The position numbers and the translations under genes are program-made. The notes beneath the pieces are model-generated. The model was not told where the DNA came from, did not search any database, and saw only the letters and a program-made list of their open reading frames with translations. From Candidatus Nanoarchaeia archaeon (GTDB lineage: Archaea > Nanoarchaeota > Nanoarchaeia > SCGC-AAA011-G17 > JAFCDX01): a stretch of 64,000 bases of DNA. The stretch is from positions 134,936-198,935 of the forward strand of contig JAQUND010000001.1 in assembly GCA_028717785.1 (NCBI GenBank), written 5' to 3'. Of the stretch, positions 30,455-38,268 are shown piece after piece. Each line of letters opens with the position of its first letter. The first letter of the stretch is position 1.

Positions 30455-31041
30455 ATCCATTTAAAAAATATAAATCTATACTAGAAAAATATCTTTTACC
30501 AGGAACCCCTAAACTTCTTTCACAAGCTTGGATAGAACCTTGGAGAAAATACCATAATATAGATCATTTAAAAGAAATCTTAAATGAATTAGAAAAATGG
30601 AAAAATAAATCTTATCCTATTCAATGGGATGCTTTAGTATTAGCAGCATTTTTTCATGATGCTGTTTATGTTCCTATTAGGAAAGATAATGAAGATCAAT
30701 CAATATCAAGATTTCTTGCAAATTTTATTAATAAAAATAAATCATTACATAATATAATGTCTAATAAAATTTGTCAAATGATTGAATCTACAAAGTTTAG
30801 AAAAAGACCAACAGATCCTTTATTACAAATATTTTGGGATGCAGATAATGCTATTTTTAAAGAAGGAATAGTTAAATTAACAGAATATGAAAAAAAGATA
30901 AGAGAAGAATTTAAGTTTTATTCTAATTTGGATTATAAAAAAGGAAGACTTATTTTTCTTAATAGTTGTATAGGAACTATGGGGCCTAAAGTAGATCAAA
31001 ATATTAAAGAACTTATTGAATTTGTTAAAATAAATTATTAA
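30442..31041 (+). CDS. HD-domain phosphohydrolase
   Basis: 'YHNIDHLKEIL', 'LAAFFHDAVYVP' (HD) and a late 'WDADNAIF' Asp define the predicted metal-dependent HD superfamily hydrolase. Likely acts on nucleotides or signalling nucleotides; substrate not assignable. 199 aa, full length for the family. Confidence 0.85.
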   Translation: MEKIDPFKKYKSILEKYLLPGTPKLLSQAWIEPWRKYHNIDHLKEILNELEKWKNKSYPIQWDALVLAAFFHDAVYVPIRKDNEDQSISRFLANFINKNKSLHNIMSNKICQMIESTKFRKRPTDPLLQIFWDADNAIFKEGIVKLTEYEKKIREEFKFYSNLDYKKGRLIFLNSCIGTMGPKVDQNIKELIEFVKINY

Positions 31042-31091
31042 ATTTTAACGTTTTTTAACGTTTTTAACTAAGGAAGTATTGTTTAAATTCG

Positions 31092-31099
31092 TATATTTG
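31092..31099 (+). promoter_or_regulatory. Promoter, -7 box TATATTTG
   Basis: TATATTTG 22 bp before the ATG at 31122. Three TTAAC(G) motifs occur at 31043-31068, the clearest example of the upstream repeat. Confidence 0.78.
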
Positions 31100-31121
31100 T
31101 TCCATAATATTTAGATAAAGT

Positions 31122-31247
31122 ATGAAAGCAATTGATAAAATAAAGGATAAAAGTCAACGTCAAATGCGTAAACATGCAAAAGAAATACGCAAAATGTTGA
31201 AAAATGAAGGAGCTAAAGTAAGTGCTAAGATCATTTATTATACTTAA
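31122..31247 (+). CDS. Small basic protein (41 aa)
   Basis: Product begins 'MKAIDKIKDKSQRQMRKHAK'; strongly basic helix. Directly behind a strong promoter, so probably a real early gene. Function unknown. Confidence 0.55.
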   Translation: MKAIDKIKDKSQRQMRKHAKEIRKMLKNEGAKVSAKIIYYT

Positions 31248-31257
31248 TACTAATATT

Positions 31258-31689
31258 ATGAAAACTTTTAATTTAAATTTATCGGAGATTAAGCTAAGAA
31301 AAACTAAATTCAAGTTTTCCAATAATAAAAGTTTAAACAAATTTTTTGATGATGCTCTTATTGAAAGCCCTATTAAATATGTAAGACTTTATGAGCAAAG
31401 ATTTCAAGAAATTATGCTGGTGCTGGCTTCTTGGTATATTATCGTTAAAATAGTTGCTTATACTTTATTAGGGGTAGCTATAATTTTAGCTGTATATAAT
31501 CTAAATATAGGATTAGGGGTAACTTTATTTTCATTTCTTCTTCAACTTATATCTAAACTTATAATGAAAAAATTTCAAAAATATAGTTTTAGTTTAGATA
31601 CCTTTAAATCTATATCAGAAGGTAACGATTTTGAGTATTTAGAAGAAATAAGGAAAGATTTAATAGAAACAAAAAATCTTAAACTATAA
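31258..31689 (+). CDS. Two-helix membrane protein (143 aa)
   Basis: Start at the ATG after the previous stop ('MKTFNLNLSEIKLRKTKF'). Two central helices (about residues 58-80 and 84-105) with cytoplasmic charged ends. Unknown. Confidence 0.6.
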   Translation: MKTFNLNLSEIKLRKTKFKFSNNKSLNKFFDDALIESPIKYVRLYEQRFQEIMLVLASWYIIVKIVAYTLLGVAIILAVYNLNIGLGVTLFSFLLQLISKLIMKKFQKYSFSLDTFKSISEGNDFEYLEEIRKDLIETKNLKL

Positions 31690-31706
31690 ATATAGTTAGC
31701 GATTTA

Positions 31707-31838
31707 ATGAAAGAAAATCTTTATATTACTTATGGTAATAAAAGATTATTTTCCGAAGATGATCAATGGGTAGTTGTTGAAAAAACTCATAGAGGTAAAT
31801 TTGATAAATTTTATTATACTGATGAAGAAGAAATTTAA
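31707..31838 (+). CDS. Small hypothetical protein (43 aa)
   Basis: Acidic peptide beginning 'MKENLYITYGNKRLF'. Coding is plausible from spacing and frame only. Confidence 0.45.
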   Translation: MKENLYITYGNKRLFSEDDQWVVVEKTHRGKFDKFYYTDEEEI

Positions 31839-31872
31839 TATAAAAATTTAATAAAGATTAAAAGAATATTAT

Positions 31873-31880
31873 TATATTTG
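31873..31880 (+). promoter_or_regulatory. Promoter, -7 box TATATTTG
   Basis: TATTATATTTGCACC upstream of a 26-codon ORF and terminator. The downstream bases match those of the 60442 promoter (TATATTTGCACC). Confidence 0.72.
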
Positions 31881-31953
31881 CACCTTTAACAAAAACTATT
31901 ATTTTTTCTTGCATATAAATAGATATATATAAAAACAAATAAATTTTGAAACA

Positions 31954-32034
31954 ATGAGAAAACATTCCATACATATTATTAGTAGTATTTCATCAACTAC
32001 AGATGGAGGAACCTTTCTCATGGCAAAATATTAA
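31954..32034 (+). CDS. Micro-ORF (26 aa)
   Basis: ATG to TAA, product 'MRKHSIHIISSISSTTDGGT' plus six residues, lying alone between a strong promoter and a terminator. Either a genuine small protein or a small RNA carrying it. Confidence 0.4.
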   Translation: MRKHSIHIISSISSTTDGGTFLMAKY

Positions 32035-32058
32035 ATATTTAGATTAAATTAATATTCA

Positions 32059-32093
32059 AAAGGGAAGGTTCAAAAGATCTTCCCTTTTTTTGT
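32059..32093 (+). terminator. Rho-independent terminator
   Basis: AAAGGGAAG...CTTCCCTTT followed by TTTT, just before tRNA-Ser. Confidence 0.82.
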
Positions 32094-32096
32094 TTT

Positions 32097-32182
32097 GGAG
32101 AGTAGAGCATATGGTTTATGCAACATGTTTCGAAAACATGGCCGGCATTTATTTGCCGAGGGTTCGAATCCTTTATTCTCCT
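32097..32182 (+). tRNA. tRNA-Ser(CGA)
   Basis: Acceptor GGAGAGT/ATTCTCC, anticodon stem CATGT/ACATG with loop TTCGAAA (CGA), class II variable arm CGGC/GCCG, T-loop TTCGAAT. Confidence 0.92.
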
Positions 32183-32187
32183 CTAAT

Positions 32188-32277
32188 GGTAGAGTACTCA
32201 AACTGGTGAAGAGACTGGTCCTGAAAACCAGCAGGTCGTTTAAAATCGGCGTGTGGGTTCGAACCCCACTTCTACCG
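32188..32277 (+). tRNA. tRNA-Ser(UGA)
   Basis: Acceptor GGTAGAG/TTCTACC, anticodon stem CTGGT/ACCAG with loop CCTGAAA (TGA; position 33 is C not T), long variable arm, T-loop TTCGAAC. Confidence 0.88.
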
Positions 32278-32332
32278 CTAAAGTTCTTTGACATTCGAGA
32301 TCTCTAAAAATGGAAATTTTATAAGATCGAAT

Positions 32333-32359
32333 CATGAATATATAAAATAAAAATTCATG
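32333..32359 (+). promoter_or_regulatory. Start-codon hairpin of GIY-YIG gene
   Basis: CATGAAT (32333-32339) pairs with ATTCATG (32353-32359), whose ATG at 32357 is the start codon. Confidence 0.65.
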
Positions 32360-33121
32360 TTTAATTATTTTTATAAAATTACAAATTTAGTTAATGGCCA
32401 TTTTTATTATGGGGTTCATAAAACTAATAATTTAGAAGATGGCTATATGGGGTCTGGTAAAAGATGCAATTATGCTCAAAAAAAGTATGGTAAAAAAAAT
32501 TTTAAAAAAGAAATTATTGCTTTTTTTGATACATATGAACAAGCTTTAGAAATGGAATCCCAAATAGTTAACGAAGAATTAATAAATGATCCTAATTGTT
32601 ATAATTTAAGTTTACAAGGGAAAGGAAATCTTCGACAAGGACCTCCTTTAGTTAATAAAATAACTCGAGAAATAATTAAACCTAATAATATAGAAGAATT
32701 TAATAAACTATTTAAAACAGGTAATTATGAAGGAATTTCTAGAGGAAAAATGGTATTTAAAGATAATAATGGAAATAAATATATGTTGGATAAAAATGAT
32801 ATTAAAATAAAAGATTTAAATCTTGAACCATTAAATAAAGAAAGAGTATGTTATAAAGATAAAAATGAAAAATTATATTTTGCTGAAAGGGATGATGAAA
32901 GATTTATAAGAGGGGAATTTATTTTATCTGGAACAACATTAGGAAAAAAACAATCCGAAGAAACAAAAAGAAAAATTGGATTAAAAAATTTAATAAAACA
33001 AAAAAATTATTTAAATTCTCAATATGGAACCCATTGGATAACTAATGAAAAAGAAAATAAAAAAATTCATCGCGGGGATTTAATTCCGGATGGATGGAAA
33101 TTAGGAAGAAAAATTAAATAA
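32357..33121 (+). CDS. GIY-YIG homing endonuclease
   Basis: An N-terminal GIY-YIG domain ('YFYKITNLVNGHFYYGVHKT', 'DGYMGSGK', catalytic Glu within 'ALEMESQIVNEE') is followed by a linker and a C-terminal NUMOD3-like 'KQSEETKRKIG' and 'WITNEKENKKIHRGD'. Typical SegA-type free-standing phage homing endonuclease inserted between tRNA genes. Confidence 0.92.
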   Translation: MFNYFYKITNLVNGHFYYGVHKTNNLEDGYMGSGKRCNYAQKKYGKKNFKKEIIAFFDTYEQALEMESQIVNEELINDPNCYNLSLQGKGNLRQGPPLVNKITREIIKPNNIEEFNKLFKTGNYEGISRGKMVFKDNNGNKYMLDKNDIKIKDLNLEPLNKERVCYKDKNEKLYFAERDDERFIRGEFILSGTTLGKKQSEETKRKIGLKNLIKQKNYLNSQYGTHWITNEKENKKIHRGDLIPDGWKLGRKIK

Positions 33122-33123
33122 AT

Positions 33124-33198
33124 GGTGTATGTAGCTTAATTGGATAAAGCGCTTGATTGTGGCTCAAGTAGATGGCAGTTCGAATCTGCTCATACACC
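33124..33198 (+). tRNA. tRNA-His(GUG) 1
   Basis: Acceptor GTGTATG/CATACAC with an encoded extra G-1 opposite C73, D-arm GCTT/AAGC, anticodon stem CTTGA/TCAAG with loop TTGTGGC, T-loop TTCGAAT. Confidence 0.93.
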
Positions 33199-33208
33199 CA
33201 AATTATAT

Positions 33209-33282
33209 GGTGATATTAGTGTTAGCGGTTAGCACGAAAGTCTGTGGAACTTTTAGGTTGAGTTCGAATCTCAAATATCACC
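33209..33282 (+). tRNA. tRNA-His(GUG) 2
   Basis: G-1 plus acceptor GTGATAT/ATATCAC and C73, D-arm GTGT/GCAC, anticodon stem AAAGT/ACTTT with loop CTGTGGA, T-arm TTGAG-TTCGAAT-CTCAA. Confidence 0.92.
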
Positions 33283-33289
33283 CAAATTT

Positions 33290-33361
33290 GGTCTCTTAGT
33301 TTAAAAGGCAAAATACCTGTTTCGTACTCAGGAGAAATCGGTTCGAGGCCGACAGAGATCT
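33290..33361 (+). tRNA. tRNA-Thr(CGU)
   Basis: Acceptor GGTCTCT/AGAGATC, anticodon loop TTCGTAC (CGT) in a stem with one T:T mismatch, T-loop TTCGAGG. Confidence 0.85.
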
Positions 33362-33366
33362 CAAAT

Positions 33367-33437
33367 GCTTCTTTAGTTTAATGGTAGAACTCTAATTTGG
33401 TATGTTAGAAACACAAGTTCGATTCTTGTAAGAAGCT
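33367..33437 (+). tRNA. tRNA-Thr(GGU)
   Basis: Acceptor GCTTCTT/AAGAAGC, D-arm GTTT/GAAC, anticodon stem CTAAT/GTTAG with loop TTGGTAT, T-arm ACAAG-TTCGATT-CTTGT. Confidence 0.93.
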
Positions 33438-33445
33438 CAAAAATG

Positions 33446-33529
33446 GAAGGATACCCAAGTGGTTAAGGGGGCAGTTTGCTAAACTGCTAGGTCGTAACTG
33501 GTGCGTGGGTTCGAACCCCACTCCTTCCG
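33446..33529 (+). tRNA. tRNA-Ser(GCU)
   Basis: Acceptor GGAAGGA/TCCTTCC, anticodon stem GCAGT/ACTGC with loop TTGCTAA (GCT), long variable arm, T-loop TTCGAAC. Confidence 0.94.
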
Positions 33530-33537
33530 CTAAAAAT

Positions 33538-33610
33538 GCCGATATGGCGCAACGGTTAGCGCAGGAAGCTTATATCTTCAAGGCTGGGGGTTCGAATCCC
33601 TCTATCGGTA
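33538..33610 (+). tRNA. tRNA-Ile(UAU)
   Basis: Acceptor GCCGATA/TATCGGT, D-arm GCGC/GCGC, anticodon loop CTTATAT (TAT), T-loop TTCGAAT. Confidence 0.88.
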
Positions 33611-33613
33611 CTA

Positions 33614-33670
33614 AAAACGTTTTATATTATAAACGAAATGTATTAAAACGTTCATAATATAAAACGTTTT
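33614..33670 (+). repeat. Long AT-rich hairpin between tRNAs
   Basis: AAAACGTTTTATATTAT (33614-33630) pairs with ATAATATAAAACGTTTT (33654-33670), with further AACG/CGTT pairing inside. May be an RNA processing signal, a terminator relic or a protein-binding site. Confidence 0.65.
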
Positions 33671-33683
33671 AATAAATTTTTCA

Positions 33684-33760
33684 CGGCGAATATACCCTCC
33701 GGCTGATATCCGGTAGAAAGGTTAATTGGTTACATGTGGGTTCGATTCCCTCTCCGCCGA
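33684..33760 (+). tRNA. Aberrant tRNA-like sequence (anticodon GAU?)
   Basis: Acceptor CGGCGAA/TCCGCCG and T-arm GTGGG-TTCGATT-CCCTC are clear. A CCGG-CTGATAT-CCGG hairpin (GAT) follows the acceptor directly, and a D-arm-like GTTAATTGGTTAC comes after it, so D and anticodon arms appear in reversed order. It could be a rearranged or decaying tRNA-Ile. Confidence 0.5.
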
Positions 33761-33808
33761 CAAATGGTAAAGGTACTAAACTTTTTAAAGATATATAAAT
33801 TAAAAAGT

Positions 33809-34438
33809 ATGAGTATTTTTATTTGTCCTAAATGTAAGTTTGAAATTAAAACTAGTAGAATTAAACATGTTTCTTCTTGTAATGGAGAAGGCCCTCGAAG
33901 AAAAAGGCCAAAAGGAAAAGGACGAAATTGGTTAAAAGGCTTAACTTTACCAAAAAGTCAAAAACAAAAAATAAGAAATAAATTACATCAAAAATATCAA
34001 AATGGAGAATACTTTGGAATTGTAAAATGGATGAAAGAAAATACAGAATTACATAAAAAATCTGCTGGTAAAGGGGGTGGATTAAAAAAAGGGTCTGGAA
34101 AAGGTTTAAAGGGATGGTATAAAGGATTTTGGTGTGATAGTAGTTGGGAGTTAGCTTTTGTAATATATCATTTAGAATTAGGAAATAAAATAGAAAGAAA
34201 TAAAAAATCTTTTCCATATTTATTTAATGGAAAAATTTATAAATATTATCCTGATTTTATTTTAAACGAGGAATATATTGAAATCAAAGGATATGAAAGT
34301 GAAAAATCAAAAGCCAAAAAAATACAATTTCCTCATAAGTTAAATACTTTTTATGCTAATGAAATGAAACCTATTTTAGAATATGTCATCTCTAAATATG
34401 GAAAAGATTTTATTAAATTATATAAAGAATTATCTTAA
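33809..34438 (+). CDS. PD-(D/E)XK-type homing endonuclease 2 with zinc finger
   Basis: Start at 33809, immediately after the pairing ACTTTTTA/TAAAAAGT (33780-33808). N-terminal zinc finger ('MSIFICPKCKFEIKTSRI', H, C), Gly/Lys-rich linker, then a nuclease core with 'YYPDFILNEEYIEIKGYE' (PD...ExK). The same plan as the gene at 22496. It is followed by a tRNA 3'-half-like fragment, suggesting insertion beside or into a tRNA. Confidence 0.75.
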   Translation: MSIFICPKCKFEIKTSRIKHVSSCNGEGPRRKRPKGKGRNWLKGLTLPKSQKQKIRNKLHQKYQNGEYFGIVKWMKENTELHKKSAGKGGGLKKGSGKGLKGWYKGFWCDSSWELAFVIYHLELGNKIERNKKSFPYLFNGKIYKYYPDFILNEEYIEIKGYESEKSKAKKIQFPHKLNTFYANEMKPILEYVISKYGKDFIKLYKELS

Positions 34439-34449
34439 ATATTTGAAAG

Positions 34450-34482
34450 AACCGAGTGGGTTCAACACCCACCCTCAGTACA
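34450..34482 (+). pseudogene. tRNA 3'-half-like fragment
   Basis: T-arm GTGGG-TTCAACA-CCCAC followed by an acceptor-like CCTCAGT and ACA. No matching 5' half is seen nearby, so it is either a remnant or a partner of an undetected split tRNA. Hairpins AAATCGG/CCGATTT and AATCTAT/ATAGATT follow it. Confidence 0.5.
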
Positions 34483-34588
34483 ATAAAAAATCGGAGAGTT
34501 CTCTCGAAGTCCCCGATTTATATTCGTAGCAAATCTATCTTTATAGATTGTAAATTTAGGCAAGCAAATATATAAAAAATTTTAATAA

Positions 34589-34741
34589 ATGAAAAAAATA
34601 AAGAAAAATATAAATGATGATGAAAGATGGGAAAAATATAATTCTTTAAAAGCTTCTGGTGATATAATTAAAGCTAATAAACTTAAAGAAGAAATATTAG
34701 ATTCCTATATTTGGAAAAAACCATGTCATCACATGAGTTAA
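34589..34741 (+). CDS. Small charged protein (50 aa)
   Basis: Product begins 'MKKIKKNINDDERWEKYNSL', a Lys/Glu helix. In-frame ATG to TAA between structured RNA and tRNA-Ser. Unknown. Confidence 0.45.
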   Translation: MKKIKKNINDDERWEKYNSLKASGDIIKANKLKEEILDSYIWKKPCHHMS

Positions 34742-34776
34742 AGATAGTAAACAAATGATATATAGAGAGGATATAT

Positions 34777-34861
34777 GGAGAGTTGACCGAGAGGTAAGGT
34801 ACTAGTTTGGAAAACTAGAGTCGGGATAACACCCGGGTGGGGTCGGTACCCGCACTCTCCT
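34777..34861 (+). tRNA. tRNA-Ser(GGA) with variant T-loop
   Basis: Acceptor GGAGAGT/ACTCTCC, anticodon stem CTAGT/ACTAG with loop TTGGAAA (GGA), long variable arm, T-stem GTGGG/CCCGC with loop GTCGGTA instead of TTCRANY. Confidence 0.85.
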
Positions 34862-34864
34862 CTT

Positions 34865-34896
34865 AAAGCTTAAATATTTTTATTTAAGCTTTTTTT
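34865..34896 (+). terminator. Rho-independent terminator closing the tRNA region
   Basis: AAGCTTAAATA/TATTTAAGCTT with a long T run, directly after the last tRNA of the cluster. Confidence 0.88.
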
Positions 34897-34944
34897 TTGT
34901 TGTTATGGGTTTTTATATATTAGCGATGTAAAAAAAATGTTTAA

Positions 34945-35421
34945 ATGTATAAAGATAAAGATATATTTGTTTTTGTAAGATTTGGAGGTTTAAATTTAAA
35001 AACTCAAGAAGGATTTGGAGAAAAATTTTATCATTCCCCTCCGGTATCTAAAGGATTATATGCAATGCCTAAGATTGCTCAGGAATTATTTTTAATTGGA
35101 TGTATTGATAAAACTCAACCAGGTATTTTTCCTAAAAATATAAATATATCAGATGATAAAAGAAAAGAAATTTATAGACAAATAAGAAAAGAATTTAAAA
35201 AAGAAGAAGGTTGCATTTGGAGTCATTTAGGGGAATATTTTAAACCTAATCAAATTTTAAGTATACATAATTCATGGGTAAAAACTAGTATAAAAGATTG
35301 GGCTAAAGCATTTTCAAAAATGAGTATAATACTTAGATCTGAAGGTTTAGTATTTAGATCGGGAATAACCGGATGTTATTCTAAAGATCATTGTGAAGTT
35401 TTTTTCGACGAAAAAATTTAA
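34945..35421 (+). CDS. Hypothetical protein (158 aa)
   Basis: Full-length soluble protein with 'FVRFGGLNLKTQEGFGEKF', 'KGLYAMP' and C-terminal 'CYSKDHCEVFFDE'. The ordered, motif-rich sequence suggests an enzyme, but I do not recognise the family. Confidence 0.6.
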   Translation: MYKDKDIFVFVRFGGLNLKTQEGFGEKFYHSPPVSKGLYAMPKIAQELFLIGCIDKTQPGIFPKNINISDDKRKEIYRQIRKEFKKEEGCIWSHLGEYFKPNQILSIHNSWVKTSIKDWAKAFSKMSIILRSEGLVFRSGITGCYSKDHCEVFFDEKI

Positions 35422-35423
35422 AA

Positions 35424-36167
35424 ATGAATTTTGAAAGAAATAAAAATCATTTAAGAAATTTAAGAATTGGTAGATCCATTTTAGATGAACTAGAAGATCA
35501 TCCTATTTGTAAATCCTTAAATGATCCATTTGAAAATATAAAAGATCCTCGAGATCCCGATATTGAAGTTTGGATAAACCCTTCAAATCAAACATCTTTT
35601 GAATCAGGCTGGTGTACAGAAAAAGATCTAAGAGATTGGATGGAAGGAAAAGGTAAAATGGTAAAAGGAAATACTGAAGAAGAAAAGAAAAAATTTTGGG
35701 ATTATGCAGTATCTTTAAATAATGATAGAGAAATATGGTCTATTTTATATCATTGGAGATGGTTTAAAAAATTAAAAACTAATTTTAAACCACATAAAAG
35801 AAGAGGTGATATTTCAAGATCCTATATAGCTAAAAAATTGGAAGTTAATTTAAAAAATCCTGAAAAGACAATTCTTGATATGTATGTTCCTTTTATAAAA
35901 GAAATACAAGAAGATTTAAAACATTTAGATATTATTAAAGTTAAACGCTCTTATAAAGATGTTTTTTATGGTATAAATAGAGCTTTATATTGTTTAGGAG
36001 TAGGTTCTTTAGGAGCTTGTAATACTCCAGAAACTATTGAAAATTTATCATGGATAAAAGATCTTATATATGCTAAAGCTTATTATTTACATCTTTTAGA
36101 ATTAAAAATAGAACTTCCAGATTTCGAATGGTTATCAAGTCAAATTTATAAAAATGACAAAATTTAA
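35424..36167 (+). CDS. Tagged protein 'MNFERNKNHLRNLRIG' (247 aa)
   Basis: Begins with a compact version of the FER...IG tag, followed by a mostly helical, Trp-rich domain of unknown function. Overlaps DenV by 1 bp. A prohead-targeted internal protein is a reasonable guess. Confidence 0.65.
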   Translation: MNFERNKNHLRNLRIGRSILDELEDHPICKSLNDPFENIKDPRDPDIEVWINPSNQTSFESGWCTEKDLRDWMEGKGKMVKGNTEEEKKKFWDYAVSLNNDREIWSILYHWRWFKKLKTNFKPHKRRGDISRSYIAKKLEVNLKNPEKTILDMYVPFIKEIQEDLKHLDIIKVKRSYKDVFYGINRALYCLGVGSLGACNTPETIENLSWIKDLIYAKAYYLHLLELKIELPDFEWLSSQIYKNDKI

Positions 36168-36610
36168 TGACCCGCATTAATATTTCTATACCTGTTAAAA
36201 ATCTTACAGATGAACATCTTTTATCTGAACATCGTGAGATAAAAAGAATTTGCTATAATTATAAAATTAGAAAAAATAAAAATAAATTTGATGATATTCC
36301 TAAAAATTTTAAATTAGGAAGAGGACATGTTTTATTTTTTATTAATAAACCAGATTTAACCTATTTAAGATATCAACGTTTATATAATGAATGCAAGAAT
36401 AGAGGATTTAAAGTTCAGGATTTTTCCAATAACTGGGAAATATATAATGGATTTTTGAATAAAATTGATTATGTTATAACTCCGGAAGATCAGAAATTAA
36501 TTATTCAACGTATAACAGAAAAATTAGAATCCCATAATAAAAACAGATCATGGCATTACTATGGTAAACCTATTTCATCTAAAGTTGCAATTGAACTTTT
36601 GAATACTTAA
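36167..36610 (+). CDS. denV: Pyrimidine-dimer DNA glycosylase/AP lyase (T4 endonuclease V)
   Basis: Begins 'MTRINISIPVKNLTDEHLLS', aligning with T4 DenV. After Met removal Thr2 is the N-terminal nucleophile, and Arg3, Arg23-Glu24 and Arg27 correspond to the T4 active-site residues. 'GRGHVLFFINKPDL' and C-terminal 'SWHYYGKPIS' are also conserved. 147 aa against 138 in T4. Excises UV-induced cyclobutane dimers. Confidence 0.96.
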   Translation: MTRINISIPVKNLTDEHLLSEHREIKRICYNYKIRKNKNKFDDIPKNFKLGRGHVLFFINKPDLTYLRYQRLYNECKNRGFKVQDFSNNWEIYNGFLNKIDYVITPEDQKLIIQRITEKLESHNKNRSWHYYGKPISSKVAIELLNT

Positions 36611-36661
36611 AGTTTAACGAAAATTTAAAGATTTAAAGATTTTTTAACGTGTAGATTTATG

Positions 36662-36669
36662 TATATTTG
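36662..36669 (+). promoter_or_regulatory. Promoter, -7 box TATATTTG
   Basis: TATATTTG 18 bp before the ATG at 36688, with TTTAACG at 36613 and 36643. Confidence 0.78.
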
Positions 36670-36687
36670 TTCAAAATAAAATATAAC

Positions 36688-36891
36688 ATGAACATTGGAG
36701 ATAAAGTTCATTATATTCCATTTAAAGAATGTGATAAATCTCAATATGAAAATGGTGTAATTAAAGCACATCATGAAACTCGATTAAATTGTGTATTTGT
36801 AGTTTTCAAATGTGGGGAGGATTGGGAAAATTATCAAAATTATACTGCAGCTTTAACCAATATAAAACAATTAAGAAAAGGATGGATTTAA
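36688..36891 (+). CDS. Small beta-barrel-like protein (67 aa)
   Basis: 'MNIGDKVHYIPFKECDKSQY' then 'NGVIKAHHETRLNCVFVVF' has the strand pattern of an SH3/KOW-like fold. First gene of an operon running to about 40585. Start chosen downstream of the promoter. Confidence 0.6.
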   Translation: MNIGDKVHYIPFKECDKSQYENGVIKAHHETRLNCVFVVFKCGEDWENYQNYTAALTNIKQLRKGWI

Positions 36892-37271
36892 TAATATTAG
36901 AAAAAACCGAAAAACAATGGATAAAACTTTGTAAAGGTCATTATCAACATGAATATCCATTTACTGGAAGTTGGGTAAAAAATTTAAAACCGCTTTTTAT
37001 TAAAATATATGGTTGGGATCCTGATGAAGATAATAATTATAGTTCTTATTTGGATTGTATTTTTGAAAAATTGTTAGAAATATATTTAAAAATTTATAAG
37101 GATTTACCTACATATGAATTAGAATTGAAAAAAATTTTTGCAGCATCCTTTTACAAATCTATTAGTAGAAAAGAAGAATTTCCCATTGAACGTGCTATTT
37201 CAATGCTATGTGCATTATTACAAGGAAATAAAGTTTTTGATGAAAACGGAAATATGAGATATGAATTATGA
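36882..37271 (+). CDS. Hypothetical helical protein (129 aa)
   Basis: The ATG at 36882 overlaps the previous stop; the longer upstream ORF would run through the previous gene. Helical and acidic. Unknown. Confidence 0.6.
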   Translation: MDLIILEKTEKQWIKLCKGHYQHEYPFTGSWVKNLKPLFIKIYGWDPDEDNNYSSYLDCIFEKLLEIYLKIYKDLPTYELELKKIFAASFYKSISRKEEFPIERAISMLCALLQGNKVFDENGNMRYEL

Positions 37272-37510
37272 AAGATTTAAATTTTCCTAAAGTAAAGAAT
37301 GTATCAACTAAAACTATAGCTGAAGATATTTTTCCTTTTATTCCCGGGGATAAAGAAAATATGAAAGTATGGGATAAAATGTTTGAAAATCTGACAAATC
37401 TTATTAAAAAAGATTTTGCCGATAAAGGAATCCCTATGCCAAAAATAGTTATTGATCATTCGAGAACACCTATAACATATGGTATTAAAACAATCGAAAA
37501 TGAAAACTAA
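37268..37510 (+). CDS. Hypothetical protein (80 aa)
   Basis: Overlaps neighbours by a few bases on both sides, in a coupled operon. No family recognised. Confidence 0.55.
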   Translation: MKDLNFPKVKNVSTKTIAEDIFPFIPGDKENMKVWDKMFENLTNLIKKDFADKGIPMPKIVIDHSRTPITYGIKTIENEN

Positions 37511-37727
37511 AGGAGGATTTGAAGTTAAAAATTTTAAAAAATTAGATGTACCAATAGAAAGAGGTATGTTAAATCCTCATATTTATGAAGGATTAGTTAT
37601 GGATGTTACAATGAATGATAAAAAAGAAAATATTATAATAACTTGGGATAAATTAGGCAAATGTGCTAATTTTCAACGCTCTGATTGTTTTATTGAAATC
37701 CCTTTAGATATACAAAATAATGAATAA
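37500..37727 (+). CDS. Hypothetical small beta protein (75 aa)
   Basis: Start at 37500, overlapping the previous gene by 11 bp. 'PHIYEGLVMDVTMNDKKENI' suggests a small barrel. Its stop lies 7 bp inside the KptA gene. Confidence 0.55.
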   Translation: MKTKGGFEVKNFKKLDVPIERGMLNPHIYEGLVMDVTMNDKKENIIITWDKLGKCANFQRSDCFIEIPLDIQNNE

Positions 37728-38268
37728 TAAAGATATTTCTAAAAAAATGTCTTATTTATTAAGACATAATCCAAAAGATTTAAAAATAGAATCTGATGGT
37801 TATGTTAAAAGTAGTGATTTAATTAAAAAACTTAATATTTCTTTCGATAAATTAAAAGAAATTGTTGATACAAATGATAAAAAAAGATTTTCTTTTAATC
37901 AAGATTTTACAAAAATAAAAGCTAATCAGGGGCATTCTGCTGATTTAAATATATCAGTAAAATTAAAGAAGCTAAATTTATTAGAAGTACCAGATTATTT
38001 ATATCATGGAACTACTATAGATAGTTTAAAAAATATAAAAAAATCTGGGGGATTAAAACCAATGAATCGTACTCATGTTCATCTTTCAAAAGATACTGAA
38101 ATTGCAAAAAATGTTGGTTTAAGATATGCTAAATATTTAAACAAATTGTTAATATTTCAAATCGATGCAAAAAAATTATATTTAGATGGAAATGATATTT
38201 TTCTTTCTGAGAATAATGTATACTTATGTAATTTTGTAAATTATAAATATTTAAGAATAATGCTATAA
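37720..38268 (+). CDS. kptA: RNA 2'-phosphotransferase (KptA/Tpt1)
   Basis: Removes an internal RNA 2'-phosphate by transferring it to NAD+. The N-terminal winged-helix part carries 'MSYLLRHNPKDLKIESDGYV' with the catalytic Arg-His pair. The C-terminal ADP-ribosyltransferase-like part has 'YLYHGTT' and 'HVHLSKDTEIA'. 182 aa, full length. In fungi and plants Tpt1 removes the splice-junction 2'-phosphate left by tRNA ligation, so its presence next to interrupted tRNA genes is suggestive. ADP-ribose 2'-phosphate chemistry on other substrates is an alternative. Confidence 0.93.
   Translation: MNNKDISKKMSYLLRHNPKDLKIESDGYVKSSDLIKKLNISFDKLKEIVDTNDKKRFSFNQDFTKIKANQGHSADLNISVKLKKLNLLEVPDYLYHGTTIDSLKNIKKSGGLKPMNRTHVHLSKDTEIAKNVGLRYAKYLNKLLIFQIDAKKLYLDGNDIFLSENNVYLCNFVNYKYLRIML

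Noticed and set aside
33734..33808. Longer form of the zinc-finger endonuclease starting at 33734
   Set aside because: Its start lies in the T-arm of the preceding tRNA-like gene; the zinc finger begins at 33809.
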